Source of the DNA: Devosia sp. SL43
GTDB lineage: Bacteria > Pseudomonadota > Alphaproteobacteria > Rhizobiales > Devosiaceae
NCBI RefSeq assembly: GCF_021729885.1
Contig: NZ_CP063402.1
Coordinates: forward strand, 1 to 44,650
Length of the DNA stretch: 44,650 bases
Direction of reading: 5' to 3'
Part shown: positions 24,244 through 31,655 of the stretch, in pieces
Position numbering within the stretch: position 1 is the first letter of the stretch
How the letters are laid out: each line of letters begins with the position of its first letter
Notes under the pieces: generated by a model
What the model saw: only the letters and a program-made list of their open reading frames with translations
What the model was told of the DNA's origin: nothing
The model's database searches: none
Position numbers and translations under genes: made by a program

Positions 24244-26041
24244 GGCGCGCCACCACAGGGTTTGCGAGGAAATCGTCGATATTGTTCATATCTGGCGCCT
24301 GCGGGTTGCGGGCCATCAGCGTGACCGAGTTGAACATGGCCATGGCCGGGTCAATCTTGGCATCGCCGGCCGTCTGTTTGGTCGCCCGGATGCCAGTTGC
24401 TGTCGGTTCGATCTTCAGGTTCGGCACGCACCAGTTCATCAGCGGGCCGCCGGCATGCTTAAGCAGACCAGAGGCCAGGCGCCGCTCGGCGCCCTTGATG
24501 CTGGACATCATCCAGCCACCTTGCGGCGCCGCCACCAGCAATCCAGATTCCTGCGTGACCTCGATTTCATCGAGGGCATCTTCCATTTCGCCCAGGCCGG
24601 ACGCGTCGACCGCCACCCCGCCGAGCAGCCCCATCGTCTTGATGCGGCTGATGTGCTCGATGATCGTGGCAACATCGCCGAGCGGGTCTTCCAGAATGGT
24701 CAATTCGCCCTTGGCCTGGATGCGCTGCAGCGTCGTGACGATCTTCGGCCGGCGCTTCAGCACCCCGGAATGACACCAGGCATGCGACCATGACAGCCAG
24801 CGTTTCATCTTGCGGGTGACCTTCACCCCGTCGATTTCGATATGGACCTCGATCTCGCCCGGCTCGCGGCCAAGGATGTTGAGGCCGAACAAGTCATCGA
24901 GGCCGCCGCCGTCGATACCAACCACAGCGACTTCGCAGCGATCGAGCAACCGCTCCAGCGCCTCATAGTGTCCGGCTGCGCCCGAAGCGCTCAGCCTTGC
25001 CAATTCCTCGTCTTCGGCCGCGGTCCAGTGATCAGCACCAGCCCATCGGTTTGACCGCAGGTTCATGCCGATCTCGACGTTTAGATGCTTGGCCAGGAAC
25101 GTCGCGAGCGTCGTCTTGTCGCCCGACAGTTCCTTGATCATCTCCTCTTCCAGCCACTCCTGGCTGACTGACCGACCCAAATTCGGGTTGGTCACATAGA
25201 AATTCGCCGGGTCTTCGTAGGCCTTCGCCTCGACCATCTTGTCCGGAAACTCATAGAGCACCGGCAGAAACTTGCGATTGACGATTAGGCCGTCCCGCAC
25301 TTGGCGGGCATAGTCCAGTTTCGCCTTGAACACGCCCGCAGGCGGATCATCGCTCTGCGTCGAGAGCGAAATCACGAAGCCTTCAGGCCGTGACACCAGG
25401 CCGCCTGTGGCCTCGCGCAACATTGCGTCCGCGCCGGCCCGCTTGCCGAACACCCAGAGCTCATCGATCAAGATGCGGCCCGACTTCTTGCCCGACACAG
25501 TGTCGGTATCAGCCGCCACAACCTTCAGCATGGCATCATTGCCGAGATGCTTGATGGTTCGGATGTGGTCCTGAACCGTCAGGAACCCGCCCTCGCCCGC
25601 ATTCGCATCCAGTTCCGGATCAGCGCGCACCATGGCGGCCGCCGGCTTGTAGCTGTTCTGGGCGACCTCGATGGTCGGCGCCAAAATCAGCAATTCCTCG
25701 TTGTGCCGCCAGTTGACTATCAGCGCCGTCAGCATGATCGCCGCGGCAATTGTCGACTTGGTGTTCTTCTTGCTGATGAGCAGGAAGAACTCGGTCACCA
25801 TCTGCTTGCCGGTCTCGGCGTCATAGGATCCGAAGATTGCAGCGACGAAATCGAAAACCCACTGGTCACTGACCTCGCCGAATGTCGGCTGGCCGGGCAA
25901 ATCCACGACCTTGAGGGCCTTGAACACGCCTAGCGCATGCTCGGCTTCGGCCGGGAACAGCGGGCGAAACGGTATCAGCGACCGCTGCGCGACAATCCGT
26001 TGCTCCCAATCCTTGCACGACGTGGACCACTCAGGGTTCAC
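24236..26041 (-). CDS. terL: Terminase large subunit
   Basis: This 601-residue protein is the packaging motor and nuclease. The ATPase domain carries a Walker-A-like SKKNTKST (about residues 90-97), an adenine-binding/translocation region (LLILAPTIEVAQNS) and Walker B with catalytic acid ILIDE (190-194). The nuclease domain begins near residue 375 (VAVVGIDGGGLDDLFGL), with aspartates expected to bind metal. Length agrees with the HK97-type large terminase family. The start is GTG 26041 in a GTGA overlap with TerS. Confidence 0.93.
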   Translation of the reverse strand: MNPEWSTSCKDWEQRIVAQRSLIPFRPLFPAEAEHALGVFKALKVVDLPGQPTFGEVSDQWVFDFVAAIFGSYDAETGKQMVTEFFLLISKKNTKSTIAAAIMLTALIVNWRHNEELLILAPTIEVAQNSYKPAAAMVRADPELDANAGEGGFLTVQDHIRTIKHLGNDAMLKVVAADTDTVSGKKSGRILIDELWVFGKRAGADAMLREATGGLVSRPEGFVISLSTQSDDPPAGVFKAKLDYARQVRDGLIVNRKFLPVLYEFPDKMVEAKAYEDPANFYVTNPNLGRSVSQEWLEEEMIKELSGDKTTLATFLAKHLNVEIGMNLRSNRWAGADHWTAAEDEELARLSASGAAGHYEALERLLDRCEVAVVGIDGGGLDDLFGLNILGREPGEIEVHIEIDGVKVTRKMKRWLSWSHAWCHSGVLKRRPKIVTTLQRIQAKGELTILEDPLGDVATIIEHISRIKTMGLLGGVAVDASGLGEMEDALDEIEVTQESGLLVAAPQGGWMMSSIKGAERRLASGLLKHAGGPLMNWCVPNLKIEPTATGIRATKQTAGDAKIDPAMAMFNSVTLMARNPQAPDMNNIDDFLANPVVARRG

Positions 26042-26631
26042 TTACCGACGACCGACAGTTGAGGCGGGCCAGGACGCGGAGCGAACTTGCCGCCCGGTGC
26101 CGTCGCCGCATCGGCCGCACTCTTCTGCGTAGCCTTCTTGCCCTTCGGCTGCTCGCTCACCGTCTCGCCCATCGTCTTGAGGGCCAGGGCGATCGTCTGC
26201 AGCGTCTTGGCGCGCACCGGAAGGCTCACCGCCTGGCGTAGAGCCTGGAGCCGGTCTGGGTCAGTTTCCGAAAGCTCGATGATGGTCTCCATCTCGCCCC
26301 GGTGGAGCGTTTCGGCGCCGAGCTCATCGAGCATCCGCTCGGCCAGATTGCGACCCCGGCCGAGAACCTCCTCGACCTTCGAGACCTCGGCGATCGGCGC
26401 GGCAACTGCAGGCCGGTTCGCACCCGCCAAATCCTGCGAACCAGATGGCTGGTTCGCGCGGACCCATTTGCGCTTCTTGGCTTCCTTGCGGATCGCCGTA
26501 TCTGAAATCTGGAACCACTCGGCAATCGCCCGGATGCTCTGCTTCCCGGCTCGATACTCGGCCTCGATAGCAGGCCAGTCGGTGGCTGTTTTTTTGGCGT
26601 TCATCGGTGTGGTTCGCGCCTTGGTTCGCAC
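26038..26631 (-). CDS. terS: Terminase small subunit
   Basis: This 197-residue protein recognises the packaging site. Residues about 20-60 form a helix-turn-helix (WPAIEAEYRAGKQSIRAIAEWF, ISDTAIRKEAKKRKW), followed by a helical oligomerisation region (LGRGRNLAERMLDELGAETL) and a disordered C-terminus rich in proline and lysine. The GTG at 26631 has GGTGG upstream; ATG 26604 (MNAKKTATDW) is an alternative. Its stop overlaps TerL. Confidence 0.85.
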   Translation of the reverse strand: MRTKARTTPMNAKKTATDWPAIEAEYRAGKQSIRAIAEWFQISDTAIRKEAKKRKWVRANQPSGSQDLAGANRPAVAAPIAEVSKVEEVLGRGRNLAERMLDELGAETLHRGEMETIIELSETDPDRLQALRQAVSLPVRAKTLQTIALALKTMGETVSEQPKGKKATQKSAADAATAPGGKFAPRPGPPQLSVVGK

Positions 26632-26640
26632 CCTGATTTT

Positions 26641-26728
26641 CCACCAGAGGAAAAAATCTCTGCGTGAGATCGCCGCGGGTCCGGGAAGAGAGGGCTTTGC
26701 AGACTTTTACCCACCCCCCCCCAATGGC
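26641..26728. other. HNH-TerS intergenic region, candidate cos site
   Basis: The gap between the HNH gene and TerS holds an unbroken run of nine C (26714-26722) preceded by CTTTTACCCA, that is, a G run followed by TGGGTAAAAG on the minus strand. In many HK97-like phages with an HNH-TerS order the cohesive end lies exactly here. The cut positions cannot be seen. Confidence 0.35.
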
Positions 26729-27100
26729 CTAGGAGAAGCGCCAGGCGGGGTCAGGGGCGTTGCGCTCTTCGGCCTGGGCATCGCTGTCGTGCCAAGCCTT
26801 GGAGACGGCCTGAAGGTTGTTGATGTCCCAGAAGAGTTGTTCATCTCCGCGATGCGGGATCTTGTGGTGGACGATCGGGCTGTTCGGTGCTGGTGCCTTG
26901 CCTACCAGCACCACGCCTGTACGCTGGCAGGTGTAGAGGTCACGGACCAGCACCTCGAGGCGCAAGGCTTGCCACCTGGCCGACTTATACCATCCACGGA
27001 TCACAGCATCTGGGCTGTATCGCTTGTCCCTGATCTCGCGGGGCGCCTTGAGCCTCTGCCCCATCGGCTTGAGCCTGGGCTTGAGTACCTTCAGTGCCAA
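26729..27100 (-). CDS. HNH endonuclease adjacent to terminase
   Basis: This 123-residue protein is the small HNH nuclease encoded next to TerS in many HK97-like phages, where it helps the terminase cut at cos. It has WYKSARWQALRLEVLVRDLYTCQRTG, with the first cysteine typical of the family, then the HNH core HHKIPHRG (HH at about 77-78), N in DINNLQAV and a terminal H in KAWHDSD. It differs clearly from the two zinc-ribbon HNH proteins, so it is a core packaging gene rather than a homing element. Confidence 0.88.
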   Translation of the reverse strand: MALKVLKPRLKPMGQRLKAPREIRDKRYSPDAVIRGWYKSARWQALRLEVLVRDLYTCQRTGVVLVGKAPAPNSPIVHHKIPHRGDEQLFWDINNLQAVSKAWHDSDAQAEERNAPDPAWRFS

Positions 27101-27128
27101 TGCCCTATGCCTTCTGCTTGGGGGGTGG

Positions 27129-27248
27129 CTAACGAGATCTGCGCTGGGCCTCTGCCGTCAGCAGCGACAGATACCATCCAACAACCTGGTTCACCGCCAT
27201 TGTGGGCAGCACGGCGATAACGCCTGTAAAGCGCGCGATATGCATCAT
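27129..27248 (-). CDS. Very small membrane protein
   Basis: This 39-residue open frame starts in a run of three ATG codons; the middle one (27248) is best spaced (6 bases) from GGAG. It has one hydrophobic segment (FTGVIAVLPTMAVNQVVGWYLSLL) and a basic end. It lies between the tRNA and the HNH-terminase unit in the leftward direction. Longer frames over the tRNA are shadows. No function can be assigned. Confidence 0.45.
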   Translation of the reverse strand: MMHIARFTGVIAVLPTMAVNQVVGWYLSLLTAEAQRRSR

Positions 27249-27337
27249 CATGCTCTCCGATGTCTGTATTGGGTCGGAGCGGGCCGGTCCTGCGCTGCCT
27301 GCTGGCAGGTAAAGGCTATCGGCAACGCGCCTCGATC

Positions 27338-27414
27338 TGGTTGCAGGGGTGGGATTCGAACCCACGACCTCCAGGTTATGAGCCTGGCGAGCTACCGGAC
27401 TGCTCCACCCTACG
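27338..27414 (-). tRNA. tRNA-fMet: tRNA-fMet (initiator), anticodon CAT, CCA encoded
   Basis: A complete 77-nt cloverleaf lies on the minus strand: acceptor CGTAGGG with CCCTGCA, D stem GAGC/GCTC, anticodon stem CCAGG/CCTGG around CTCATAA, T arm GTGGG-TTCGAAT-CCCAC, discriminator A and encoded CCA. Two initiator hallmarks are present: C1 is unpaired against A72, and the 11-24 pair is A-U. The third, three consecutive G-C pairs in the anticodon stem, is reduced to two (A29-U41), which is also seen in some Rhizobiales initiators. It lies 6 bases downstream of a terminator and upstream of the packaging genes. Confidence 0.92.
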
Positions 27415-27420
27415 AAAACG

Positions 27421-27443
27421 AAAAAGGCCCGCCGAAGCGAGCC
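27421..27443 (-). terminator. Strong rho-independent terminator before the tRNA
   Basis: On the minus strand GGCTCGC pairs with GCGGGCC across a TTCG tetraloop (7 bp, one G-T pair) and is followed by five T (27425-27421). It ends the early leftward operon after the DUF6456-like gene, right before tRNA-fMet and the late genes. Confidence 0.85.
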
Positions 27444-27502
27444 GTTCTTTTACGCGCGATATGCGCTAGCATATCGATGTGTGGCTGCTTCGTGCCCCGC
27501 TG

Positions 27503-28294
27503 TCAAGCTGCCCTTTTCATGGCCAGCTTGAAGTGCACGGCCAAATCATCCAGCGCAGCGAACAGTTCCCGCTTGGCCCGGTCCCTTGCTCGTGAGCCCA
27601 TTCCCCGCGTTGTCAGGCTCTGGTCATGGCAGATTACACGTTCAACGACGCTGGAGCGCATCATGCCCAAGCACCTGACCGCGTCCTTGTAGGCTTCCAG
27701 TGCGTCAACCGTCCTGCCAGCCAGCACATCCTCACGAGGGCCTGACGTGTCCACCTTGACGGCCGCGTAGTCAACAGCACGAGCGCCGCCGATCTGGGCA
27801 CGCTCGTATGCGGTTCGATACTTCGCGGCTGCCATAAGGTGCATTTCGCTGGCGCCACCCAACCGGGCCAGCCCGCCGACATACTCCACCATATTCCTCG
27901 AGACCGAGACCTTGCCGACGGCCGGGCCTGACTTGATGCTGCGCTGATGGAAATATTCGGCATCGGTCATATAGGGGTCTTGCACCAGGTCATGCTGAAC
28001 GACGCGAACGTCTGCCGCTACCGAGTTGTCTGGGGTGGCCGGCGCAGGGACCGATGATGCTGCCCATGCCTTGCCGATATCGGCTGTCGCTGGCGTACCA
28101 CGGAACAGCATGACGCCCGGGCATCGCGGTCGCCGACGGCGTGTGACCAGCTTCGCCTTGATTAGCTCATCGACGCCGACGCTGTAGCTGGTCAGCGCCT
28201 CCTGATCATCGATCGAATTACGCCGAGACTTCTGACCCCGGATGAACAGCCGAGCAGCTGCCGACTTCGCTTCGTTGCTCAACTCGTCGGTCAT
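27503..28294 (-). CDS. DUF6456-like protein, candidate late-gene regulator
   Basis: This 263-residue protein has a basic winged-helix-like N-half (TSYSVGVDELIKAKLVTRRRR) and a helical C-half (about 140-260) whose pattern AAKYRTAYERAQIGG, LEAYKDAVRCLGMM and RAKRELFAALDDLAVHF follows DUF6456 domains of alphaproteobacterial regulators. It is the last gene of the early leftward operon, directly before the terminator at 27421-27443 and the late genes, the position of Q-type antiterminators in lambdoid phages. A role in late expression is inferred; no antitermination motif can be read. Confidence 0.65.
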   Translation of the reverse strand: MTDELSNEAKSAAARLFIRGQKSRRNSIDDQEALTSYSVGVDELIKAKLVTRRRRPRCPGVMLFRGTPATADIGKAWAASSVPAPATPDNSVAADVRVVQHDLVQDPYMTDAEYFHQRSIKSGPAVGKVSVSRNMVEYVGGLARLGGASEMHLMAAAKYRTAYERAQIGGARAVDYAAVKVDTSGPREDVLAGRTVDALEAYKDAVRCLGMMRSSVVERVICHDQSLTTRGMGSRARDRAKRELFAALDDLAVHFKLAMKRAA

Positions 28295-28509
28295 GCTCGT
28301 TTACCCCTGTTGATCGTCTGATGTCGGTCTAGTTGCCTTAGCGCTGCCCGCACCTCGGCCATTGCTGCAGTCGCGCTGATATCGGCGCGGCCATATTCGG
28401 TGTCGACTTGACGGAGAGCGGCGAAGAACTGGTCCAGCGCACTGCCGTTCCGCTTGGCATCGAGGTCAGCGCCAAGGCGCTTGAAGATCAGCGTCCCATC
28501 GCCGCTCAT
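28291..28509 (-). CDS. Small hypothetical protein upstream of the DUF6456-like gene
   Basis: This 72-residue protein is helical (SALDQFFAALRQVDTEYG, AAMAEVRAALRQLDRH) without a membrane segment. It overlaps both neighbours by 4 bases and so is part of a chain of coupled small genes between the replication block and the late regulator. No family recognised. Confidence 0.65.
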   Translation of the reverse strand: MSGDGTLIFKRLGADLDAKRNGSALDQFFAALRQVDTEYGRADISATAAMAEVRAALRQLDRHQTINRGKRA

Positions 28510-28700
28510 TTGGCCTGACCCTTGATCTCAGGCTCATACGCAGCCCATGCGTGAAGAGTGAGAAGGATCGCCTCGGCCAGATCGAGCTTGGTTTCCATGC
28601 TCATGCCGTTGGTGGATTTGACGCCTTCGCTCACCAGGTTGGCGAAGCTGTCTCGCATGGTCGTGGCGAACTGGATCTGGTCGGTGATGGAGACCTTCAT
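28506..28700 (-). CDS. Small hypothetical protein
   Basis: This 64-residue helical protein (ITDQIQFATTMRDSFANLV, METKLDLAEAILLTLHAWAAY) overlaps the next gene by 4 bases on each side. It has no signal or catalytic motif. Such small helical proteins between replication and late regions are common in phages; function is unknown. Confidence 0.65.
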   Translation of the reverse strand: MKVSITDQIQFATTMRDSFANLVSEGVKSTNGMSMETKLDLAEAILLTLHAWAAYEPEIKGQAK

Positions 28701-28894
28701 TTGAAGCGCCGCGCCTGTTCAGGCCTTGCCATCGGCTGCCGGTCGGATTCGGTCAACATCGCGATCTGCCGGCGAATGCGGGCCAGCTTCTGCGATATCA
28801 CCAGGCGCTGCTCGCCATGGGCATGGATCAGGCCACGCTGATAATCACGCTCGGCGATCTGAAGGGACAGGATGCGGTCGGTTATGCTGGTCAT
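28697..28894 (-). CDS. Small hypothetical coiled-coil protein
   Basis: This 65-residue protein is a single long helix pair (ITDRILSLQIAERDYQRG, VISQKLARIRRQIAMLTE) with a basic C-terminus. It overlaps the replication-initiator gene by 4 bases and so is translated from the same message. Function is unknown. Confidence 0.62.
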   Translation of the reverse strand: MTSITDRILSLQIAERDYQRGLIHAHGEQRLVISQKLARIRRQIAMLTESDRQPMARPEQARRFK

Positions 28895-29748
28895 GCCATT
28901 GCCCTCGCCTGTTCGATTTCCTCGATGCGGAAGGTTCTGGATCCGCTGCCGTAGACCGGCAATTTCCTGCCCAGCATCTTCTCGACGGCTTGGAAATCCG
29001 CATGGTCAGGTTTCAGCACCACCAGGCCGTGCGCCGATGGCGGGACCGGGTCGGATTTCAGCACGATGTGCAGCGCATCGACCCACGCCTTGGTGCGGAT
29101 CCACTTCCCGAAGCCCGGCATAAACTGCAACTGCGATTCCGCCGTCACGCCGCGAGCCTCGGCGTCTTCGATGCGCCATTGGTCGAACCGCTGCACAGCG
29201 ACAAATGCTCGTCGGGTTTCAGGATCCGACAGCCTTGACCATTCCCGCTTGCCTTCGGTCCGATTTGCCGCTGGCCGTTTCGGGAATATCTTCCAAGCTT
29301 CATCAAACGACACGCGCTCGTTATCCGAGCGAAGCGAAGGATGGTCGTTGGAAGAAAGGTAGTTATGTTGTGACGTAGCTTCGTCACAGGGGTTGTGATC
29401 TTCAGGCGTCACAACCCCCTGTGACGTGGATTTCACAGGGGTCTCTACATCTGGTGTCGGGTCAGGGCGATCCATCAATACGCGGTACTGGCTGATGGTG
29501 CGTCCGTTGGCCTTCGTCAACTGTTCGCGCTTCATCAGAAAGCCCATTTCGCAGAGGTCTCGGATGGCCCGATTGACCGTCTCACGGGTCTTGCCGATCG
29601 CCTCGCCAAGCTTCTTTTGGTTGACCTCGCACCAGCCACGATTGTCCGTATGGCTGCCCAGTTTCACCAGGACGCGGAGATGCACATCCTTGAACCGTGG
29701 GTCATCCAAGCAATCGGCAGGCAGGATGCTGTAGCGGGGCTTGCTCAT
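28891..29748 (-). CDS. Winged-helix replication initiator-like protein
   Basis: This 285-residue protein begins with a winged helix-turn-helix (FKDVHLRVLVKLGSHTDNRG, KKLGEAIGKTRETVNRAIRDL, GFLMKREQ) of the kind found in phage replication proteins such as lambda O and RepA. A disordered linker at about 100-140 is encoded over an iteron-like array. A helical C-half (FDEAWKIFPKRPAANRTEGKREW) matches the helicase-loading region seen in many phage primosomal proteins. It lies in the replication block beside two further DNA-binding genes. Initiator function is inferred. Confidence 0.72.
   Translation of the reverse strand: MSKPRYSILPADCLDDPRFKDVHLRVLVKLGSHTDNRGWCEVNQKKLGEAIGKTRETVNRAIRDLCEMGFLMKREQLTKANGRTISQYRVLMDRPDPTPDVETPVKSTSQGVVTPEDHNPCDEATSQHNYLSSNDHPSLRSDNERVSFDEAWKIFPKRPAANRTEGKREWSRLSDPETRRAFVAVQRFDQWRIEDAEARGVTAESQLQFMPGFGKWIRTKAWVDALHIVLKSDPVPPSAHGLVVLKPDHADFQAVEKMLGRKLPVYGSGSRTFRIEEIEQARAMA
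29367..29443. repeat. Iteron-like repeats, candidate phage origin
   Basis: GTCACAGGGGTTGTGAT (29383-29399), its inverted near-copy (29408-29425, GTCACAGGGGGTTGTGAC on the minus strand) and a third partial copy TTCACAGGGGTC (29432-29443) lie inside the linker of the initiator gene. A half-site GTTGTGACG lies at 29367-29375. This matches the lambda arrangement, in which iterons lie inside gene O. Coding constraint alone could also create similarity. Confidence 0.5.
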
Positions 29749-30290
29749 GCTGGCGTGCCTGCCTTGCCGGTCACGCGCTGCAGGTACTCGATCACGTCAT
29801 CAGGCGGCGTCGACAGCCATTCGCCGTGCAATGCATCATGGGCAAAGTGCGCAAGGCACCTGCCCTCATATTTCCGAGCCTCGGTGATCAGCATTGGGAA
29901 CGAGTGGATGAGCCTGACGTCCGGCAACGTCGCCTTGATGTTGTAGAGCCGCTGGTTCAGGTCGGTTGAAACGCCGACCTTCGTCTTGCCGCCGCTCACC
30001 ATGATGTAAACGCAGCCAGCCGCGACCGGCCGGCTTTCCCGTGGCGGCAGCGGCGGAAGCCCGAGCCGATAGAGGCCATGGCTGTGCGATACGAGATCCT
30101 TTGCGACCAGCGCAGCTATCGCATCATCGATCTCGGCGGCGTCCATGCACGCAACCTTCTCGATGTAGCTGATGGGGCAGGCAAATTGATCCTTATCCGG
30201 TGACGCGACATCGGCCAGCGCGAGCAAAACCATCTTCTGCGCAGGTGGCAACGATAGGCCCCATGCCCAACCGAATGCGCGAGAGCTCAT
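29745..30290 (-). CDS. HTH - GIY-YIG nuclease fusion protein
   Basis: This 181-residue protein joins two domains. Residues 1-78 form a winged helix-turn-helix like phage replication proteins (LSLPPAQKMVLLALADVAS, ISYIEKVACMDAAEIDDAIAAL). Residues about 90-175 form a GIY-YIG nuclease of the T5orf172/Mug113 type: V94-Y95-I96 and K104-V105-G106, then R114, a glutamate near 142 (KYEGRC) and the terminal GEWLSTP. It overlaps the initiator gene and the DnaA-like gene by 4 bases. A nicking or processing role in replication is possible but not shown. Confidence 0.75.
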   Translation of the reverse strand: MSSRAFGWAWGLSLPPAQKMVLLALADVASPDKDQFACPISYIEKVACMDAAEIDDAIAALVAKDLVSHSHGLYRLGLPPLPPRESRPVAAGCVYIMVSGGKTKVGVSTDLNQRLYNIKATLPDVRLIHSFPMLITEARKYEGRCLAHFAHDALHGEWLSTPPDDVIEYLQRVTGKAGTPA

Positions 30291-30784
30291 CGCGTCCGCT
30301 CCAGACCCATGCGCTCTTCATGCCGGCGGATTCCCGAAAGCACGGTCGTATGGTCCTTGTCGCCCAAGCGGCGCCCGATCGCGGGCAGAGACATCGAGGT
30401 CTCCTTACTCATCCGGTACATGGCTTCGTGACGAGCGGCGACGATGGGTCTGGCCCGACGAGAGCTCAGCAGTTCGCCTCGGGTGATGTCGTGCTTGACG
30501 CACACCTGGTCGATGATTTCGAGCCAATGGCCCGGATCAAACGCTTCGGCCCGATGCTGTTGGGCAATGGTCAGGATATCGCGGACGCGCTCCCGAACCG
30601 CCGCGTCGATGCGGACCATAGGGACGCGCGGGGCTGGCGGAACATAGTCCGGGCGATGTGACTGCTGCCTCACCGGGACAAACCGCCTGGCGCGCTCCGG
30701 TGGCGTGGTTCCTGACGACAGGCGCGATCGAACATCGGCATAATGCCGGGCCAATGCTGCTTCTGTTCCGGTGGTCTGGTTCAT
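30287..30784 (-). CDS. DnaA domain IV-like DNA-binding protein
   Basis: This 165-residue protein starts at ATG 30784 (AGAGGG about 4 bases upstream). Residues about 90-157 match the DnaA C-terminal DNA-binding domain: ITRGELLSSRRARPIVAARHEAM, helix SLPAIGRRLGD and the signature DHTTVLSGIRR (D144-H145-T146-T147). The AAA+ ATPase part of DnaA is absent; the first 85 residues are a disordered, basic extension. It may bind DnaA-box-like sites in the phage or host origin, as initiator helper or host-initiation modulator. Confidence 0.82.
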   Translation of the reverse strand: MNQTTGTEAALARHYADVRSRLSSGTTPPERARRFVPVRQQSHRPDYVPPAPRVPMVRIDAAVRERVRDILTIAQQHRAEAFDPGHWLEIIDQVCVKHDITRGELLSSRRARPIVAARHEAMYRMSKETSMSLPAIGRRLGDKDHTTVLSGIRRHEERMGLERTR

Positions 30785-30809
30785 GCTGCCCTCTGGGATT
30801 GGTTGGTAT

Positions 30810-31655
30810 TCATGCTGCTGGGGCTCCATCGAGAAACGAGAGCTGGGCGCGCTCAGCATCGAGGCGGGCAGCGCAATGGGGATTGATCCAAAGGACTTCG
30901 ATGCGCTTCTTTGCACCGTCTGCCAGGGCAGTCCTCTCCACGCGGCGCCAACCAATCAGGGCTTGGTCATAGGTCGGGTGCGGGTAACCAGACAGCACCA
31001 CCATCCCATCAAGCGCCTTGAGACAATTTAGAAGCGCGATGTGATCCGCATCATCCATCTCATGCGCATAGTCCGCCCCGCCGTCGGCGCGGGTATCCAT
31101 GACGTATGGCGGGTCAACGTAGTGCAGCGTGGATGGCGCATCGTGCTGGTCCATAACTGCACATGCGTCTTTGCTCTCGACGGTGACGCCGGCAATCCGT
31201 CTTATCACCTGGGCCAGACTGTCTGGATAGTTCACCCAATCATGGGTAGGCGTCGTGCCGGAGCGGTTTGAATTGGCCCGGAAGCCGGTTGCTTTGTTGT
31301 GGCCATTCGAGCCGAAGCCCATGAACGAGCGAATGATGAGGCGCCGAGCGCGCTCGAAATCATCCTCGGTTGGCTGATAGGCCTGCAGAAATTCGGTGCG
31401 TGCGAATGGTGTCAGGCGTACCGCCTTCACCAATTCGTCGGCGCGTGGCGAACGCAGAACGCGGAATAGGTTCACAACGTCGCCGTCTAGGTCGTTGTAG
31501 ATTTCGGCATACGCCGGCTCTTTGCGCATCAGGACAGACGCCGCGCCGCCGAAGGGCTCGACGTACACCTGATGGGCGGGAAAGTGTTCGATGATCCAGG
31601 GTGCCAGCAACCACTTGCCGCCGTGCCATCGCAAGACTGGGCGAGGAACCGTCAT
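30810..31655 (-). CDS. DNA adenine methyltransferase, D12 class
   Basis: This 281-residue enzyme should transfer a methyl group from S-adenosylmethionine to adenine N6 in a short DNA site. It carries PVLRWHGGKWLLAPWI at the N-terminus, the cofactor motif YVEPFGGAAS (about 31-40), the aromatic DLDGDVVNLFRVLR block and the catalytic DPPY at 181-184. Dam-like enzymes in phages protect against restriction or set timing of transcription. The target cannot be read from sequence. It overlaps the next upstream gene by 4 bases. Confidence 0.92.
   Translation of the reverse strand: MTVPRPVLRWHGGKWLLAPWIIEHFPAHQVYVEPFGGAASVLMRKEPAYAEIYNDLDGDVVNLFRVLRSPRADELVKAVRLTPFARTEFLQAYQPTEDDFERARRLIIRSFMGFGSNGHNKATGFRANSNRSGTTPTHDWVNYPDSLAQVIRRIAGVTVESKDACAVMDQHDAPSTLHYVDPPYVMDTRADGGADYAHEMDDADHIALLNCLKALDGMVVLSGYPHPTYDQALIGWRRVERTALADGAKKRIEVLWINPHCAARLDAERAQLSFLDGAPAA

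Noticed and set aside
27338..27414. The tRNA as phage attachment site
   Set aside because: It is a complete tRNA in the middle of the phage, about 16 kb from the integrase, between operons. An attachment site should lie beside the integrase.
29383..29443. The GTCACAGGGG repeats as a CRISPR array
   Set aside because: Units are short, inverted, nearly contiguous and lie inside a protein-coding gene. There are no spacers of regular length and no cas genes.
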